A DNA stretch of 7,289 nucleotides from Clostridia bacterium (lineage in GTDB: Bacteria; Bacillota; DSM-16504; Desulfitibacterales; Desulfitibacteraceae), in NCBI GenBank assembly GCA_018333845.1, contig JAGXSK010000129.1, positions 1 through 7,289 on the forward strand. The letters run 5' to 3'. A program made the translations under genes and the position numbers. Positions 5,300 through 7,289 of the stretch are shown here, in pieces. The notes beneath the pieces are model-generated. The model did not search any database. It worked only from the letters and a program-made list of their open reading frames with translations, and was not told the DNA's origin. How positions within the stretch are numbered: the stretch's first letter is position 1; every line of letters begins with the position of its first letter.

Positions 5300-6429
5300 C
5301 AGGTGTTCGATTTAACGATTATACCACCGGAGTGGGGTTTCAATTCCTCATAGGAAGGCTAGGAACTATAGGTGGTGGTAGTACTGAAATAGTTTTTAAA
5401 CAGGTTTCAATTCCTCATAGGAAGGCTAGGAACCTTCTCCATAGATTTCATCTAGTTTACTTTTTATATGTTTCAATTCCTCATAGGAAGGCTAGGAACC
5501 AGGTATATTGTTTACAAGGGTACGCATGTTAACTGGTTTCAATTCCTCATAGGAAGGCTAGGAACTCAGGTTGACGGCATGCCAAACAAATGTTTGGTCA
5601 GTTTCAATTCCTCATAGGAAGGCTAGGAACTAAAAGAGAGTTTTACCTTCACATCAAAGGGTTGTAAGTTTCAATTCCTCATAGGAAGGCTAGGAACCTG
5701 TAAGCTTGTACTCTTGTTGAATACTATTTGTGAAGGTTTCAATTCCTCATAGGAAGGCTAGGAACCAGTTTATTATTTTCAAAACTAAACTGATTTCTGC
5801 AGTTTCAATTCCTCATAGGAAGGCTAGGAACTATAATGTGCCCGCAGGGGCTATTACACAGCAGATTGGTTTCAATTCCTCATAGGAAGGCTAGGAACCC
5901 TGACAACAGGAGTGCAAGGAGGACAATTAAATGAGTTTCAATTCCTCATAGGAAGGCTAGGAACCATGGATTTAAGGAGGCATAGTCATGAAACAATGTA
6001 GTTTCAATTCCTCATAGGAAGGCTAGGAACTTCATTTCAACTCTCCTTCCCGCCCGTATGGTGGGCGGTTTCAATTCCTCATAGGAAGGCTAGGAACAAA
6101 ACATTCATGCAGCAGAAACAAGAATTGCACAAAGTGTTTCAATTCCTCATAGGAAGGCTAGGAACCAACAACGCAACAACGCAACAACATAATGTTGTAA
6201 GTTTCAATTCCTCATAGGAAGGCTAGGAACAATAATCCCTTTTGTGCCATTTAATACAAACCCTCTGGTTTCAATTCCTCATAGGAAGGCTAGGAACTCA
6301 TAACTGAGCTTAAAAAGCATAAGAGGTTATCTGGTTTCAATTCCTCATAGGAAGGCTAGGAACTTGAAATTGGAAAATCGGTAGAAGAATACATCAATTG
6401 TTTCAATTCCTCATAGGAAGGCTAGGAAC

Positions 6430-6663
6430 CTGTTAATGGTGAAAAGGCTGTAGTCTTCTACAACGAGTTTCAATTCCTCATAGGAAGGCTAGGAACAGGG
6501 TTTATTAGATGAATTAAAAAGGATTTATGAAGGTTTCAATTCCTCATAGGAAGGCTAGGAACTAGTTCAGGAAGAGGACCAGTCTCCTGGCTTCATAGGT
6601 TTCAATTCCTCATAGGAAGGCTAGGAACGTTAATGGTGAAAAGGCTGTAGTCTTCTACAACGA
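6430..6663. repeat. Near-duplicate spacers 18 and 21, differing by 2 nt at one end
   Basis: Spacer 18 (6430-6466, 37 bp) and spacer 21 (6629-6663, 35 bp) are identical over all 35 bases of spacer 21, from GTTAATGGTG to CTACAACGA. Spacer 18 has two extra bases, CT, at its low-coordinate end. Two unrelated spacers lie between them. Confidence 0.95.
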
Positions 6664-7023
6664 GTTTCAATTCCTCATAGGAAGGCTAGGAACAAGGAAG
6701 TAGGAATGAAAAAACAACTATTTTATAGAGTTTCAATTCCTCATAGGAAGGCTAGGAACTCCTCACCTGCTTGCCTGGCTTCCGCCGAGGGATGTGTTTC
6801 AATTCCTCATAGGAAGGCTAGGAACAATGTCTGACAATAACCAGCATGATGACATTACAAGGTTTCAATTCCTCATAGGAAGGCTAGGAACATGTGATGA
6901 TTTCCATGTTTTCTTTGCTCATGATAGGTTTCAATTCCTCATAGGAAGGCTAGGAACCAGTTTGCGTTGCAAAAGCCTTGTTACAAGACAATAGTTTCAA
7001 TTCCTCATAGGAAGGCTAGGAAC

Positions 7024-7127
7024 TATTACAAAGTTACAATCACACAACAACGCAACAATAGTTTCAATTCCTCATAGGAAGGCTAGGAACTATTACAAAG
7101 TTACAATCACACAACAACGCAACAATA
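7024..7127. repeat. Exact tandem duplication of a spacer-repeat unit (spacers 27 and 28)
   Basis: Spacers 27 (7024-7060) and 28 (7091-7127) are both 37 bp and identical, beginning TATTACAAAG and ending GCAACAATA. With the repeat between them they make a perfect 67-bp tandem duplication near the inferred leader side. Confidence 0.95.
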
Positions 7128-7224
7128 GTTTCAATTCCTCATAGGAAGGCTAGGAACGTTTTTCCGTTTTGGTATGTTAAATCATTAGGAACTCGTTTCA
7201 ATTCCTCATAGGAAGGCTAGGAAC

Positions 7225-7259
7225 GTTGCTGGTTGCTGGTTGCTGGTTGCTGGTTGCTT
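7225..7259. repeat. Spacer 30 made of five 7-bp tandem units
   Basis: The 35-bp spacer is GTTGCTG four times followed by GTTGCTT, with nothing else in it. The protospacer must come from a minisatellite-like tract. Confidence 0.95.
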
Positions 7260-7289
7260 GTTTCAATTCCTCATAGGAAGGCTAGGAAC

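Larger units (their letters stand above)
5270..7289 (-). CRISPR. Large CRISPR array, 31 repeats of 30 bp and 30 spacers
   Basis: Repeats start at 5270, 5337, 5404, 5470, 5536, 5601, 5668, 5736, 5802, 5869, 5935, 6001, 6068, 6136, 6201, 6268, 6334, 6400, 6467, 6533, 6599, 6664, 6730, 6796, 6862, 6928, 6994, 7061, 7128, 7195 and 7260. On plus each begins GTTTCAATTCC and ends GGCTAGGAAC; on minus it ends GAGGAATTGAAAC, the class used by clostridial type I-B and some type III systems. Thirty copies are identical; only the first (5270-5299) differs. Spacers are 35 (4), 36 (14), 37 (10) or 38 (2) bp. The ATTGAAAC end implies transcription on minus, hence a leader to the right of 7289 and the oldest spacers at the left. 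The window ends on a repeat edge, so the array probably continues. No cas gene is in view, so the subtype is an inference from the repeat. Confidence 0.97.

Noticed and set aside
6563..6598. Spacer 20 shares 15 bases (AGTTCAGGAAGAGGA) with the ygeY catalytic region at 911-925, a possible self-target
   Set aside because: The match covers only 15 of 36 bases and lies at the PAM-distal part of the spacer for minus-strand crRNA; the seed side does not match at all. The shared bases encode the common V-Q-E-E-D stretch.
5332..7019. Open frames on plus inside the array encoding repeated FQFLIGRLGT or VSIPHRKARN peptides
   Set aside because: They are translations of the 30-bp CRISPR repeat (a multiple of three) and have no independent gene evidence.

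Overview
The window looks like a chromosomal piece of a low-GC anaerobic Firmicute (Clostridia-like). The reasons are AT-rich intergenic DNA, strong AGGAGG ribosome sites, a YgeY-type hydrolase and carbamoyltransferase pair of the kind found in purine-catabolic clusters linked to selenium metabolism, and CRISPR repeats of the clostridial ATTGAAAC-ending class. No rRNA, tRNA or cas gene is present, so the species cannot be named.

Left part (1-3914, all genes on the minus strand). In transcription order: a xanthine/uric-acid-type NCS2 permease (3914-2580) closed by a strong intrinsic terminator; a GntR/HutC-type regulator with a UTRA effector domain (2273-1548); a YgeY-like M20 metallohydrolase (1353-103); and the first 21 codons of a carbamoyltransferase (65-1). 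Together they suggest uptake of a purine, sensing of the purine or a breakdown product, and enzymes that process carbamoylated or acylated intermediates. A palindrome, ATTGTC-N-RACAAT, lies upstream of both the regulator and the permease, with a degenerate third copy near the permease start. It is the best operator candidate. Each perfect or near-perfect copy has the element GCAGGA(A)TTTTT about 40 bp further upstream.

Middle part (about 3915-5269, no complete metabolic gene). It holds the permease control region, a two-repeat, one-spacer CRISPR of type I-C repeat class (4195-4292), about 250 bp without a clear gene, and the 3' end of an IS21-family element (4542-5269, read on minus). The IS remnant keeps one terminus with paired transposase-site-like repeats, a 63-codon passenger ORF and the last third of istB. 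istA, the rest of istB and the other end are gone.

Right part (5270-7289). A large CRISPR array of 31 repeats (30 bp) and 30 spacers (35-38 bp) runs to the last base of the window and probably beyond. By repeat orientation it is read on the minus strand, so the leader should lie to the right and the oldest end is at 5270, where the only degenerate repeat directly abuts the broken istB. Spacer content is informative: one pair shares one end exactly but differs by 2 nt at the other, one pair is an exact tandem duplicate, three spacers share a GCAACAAC-type repeat, one spacer is a pure 7-bp tandem repeat, and several cover apparent gene starts of a mobile element.
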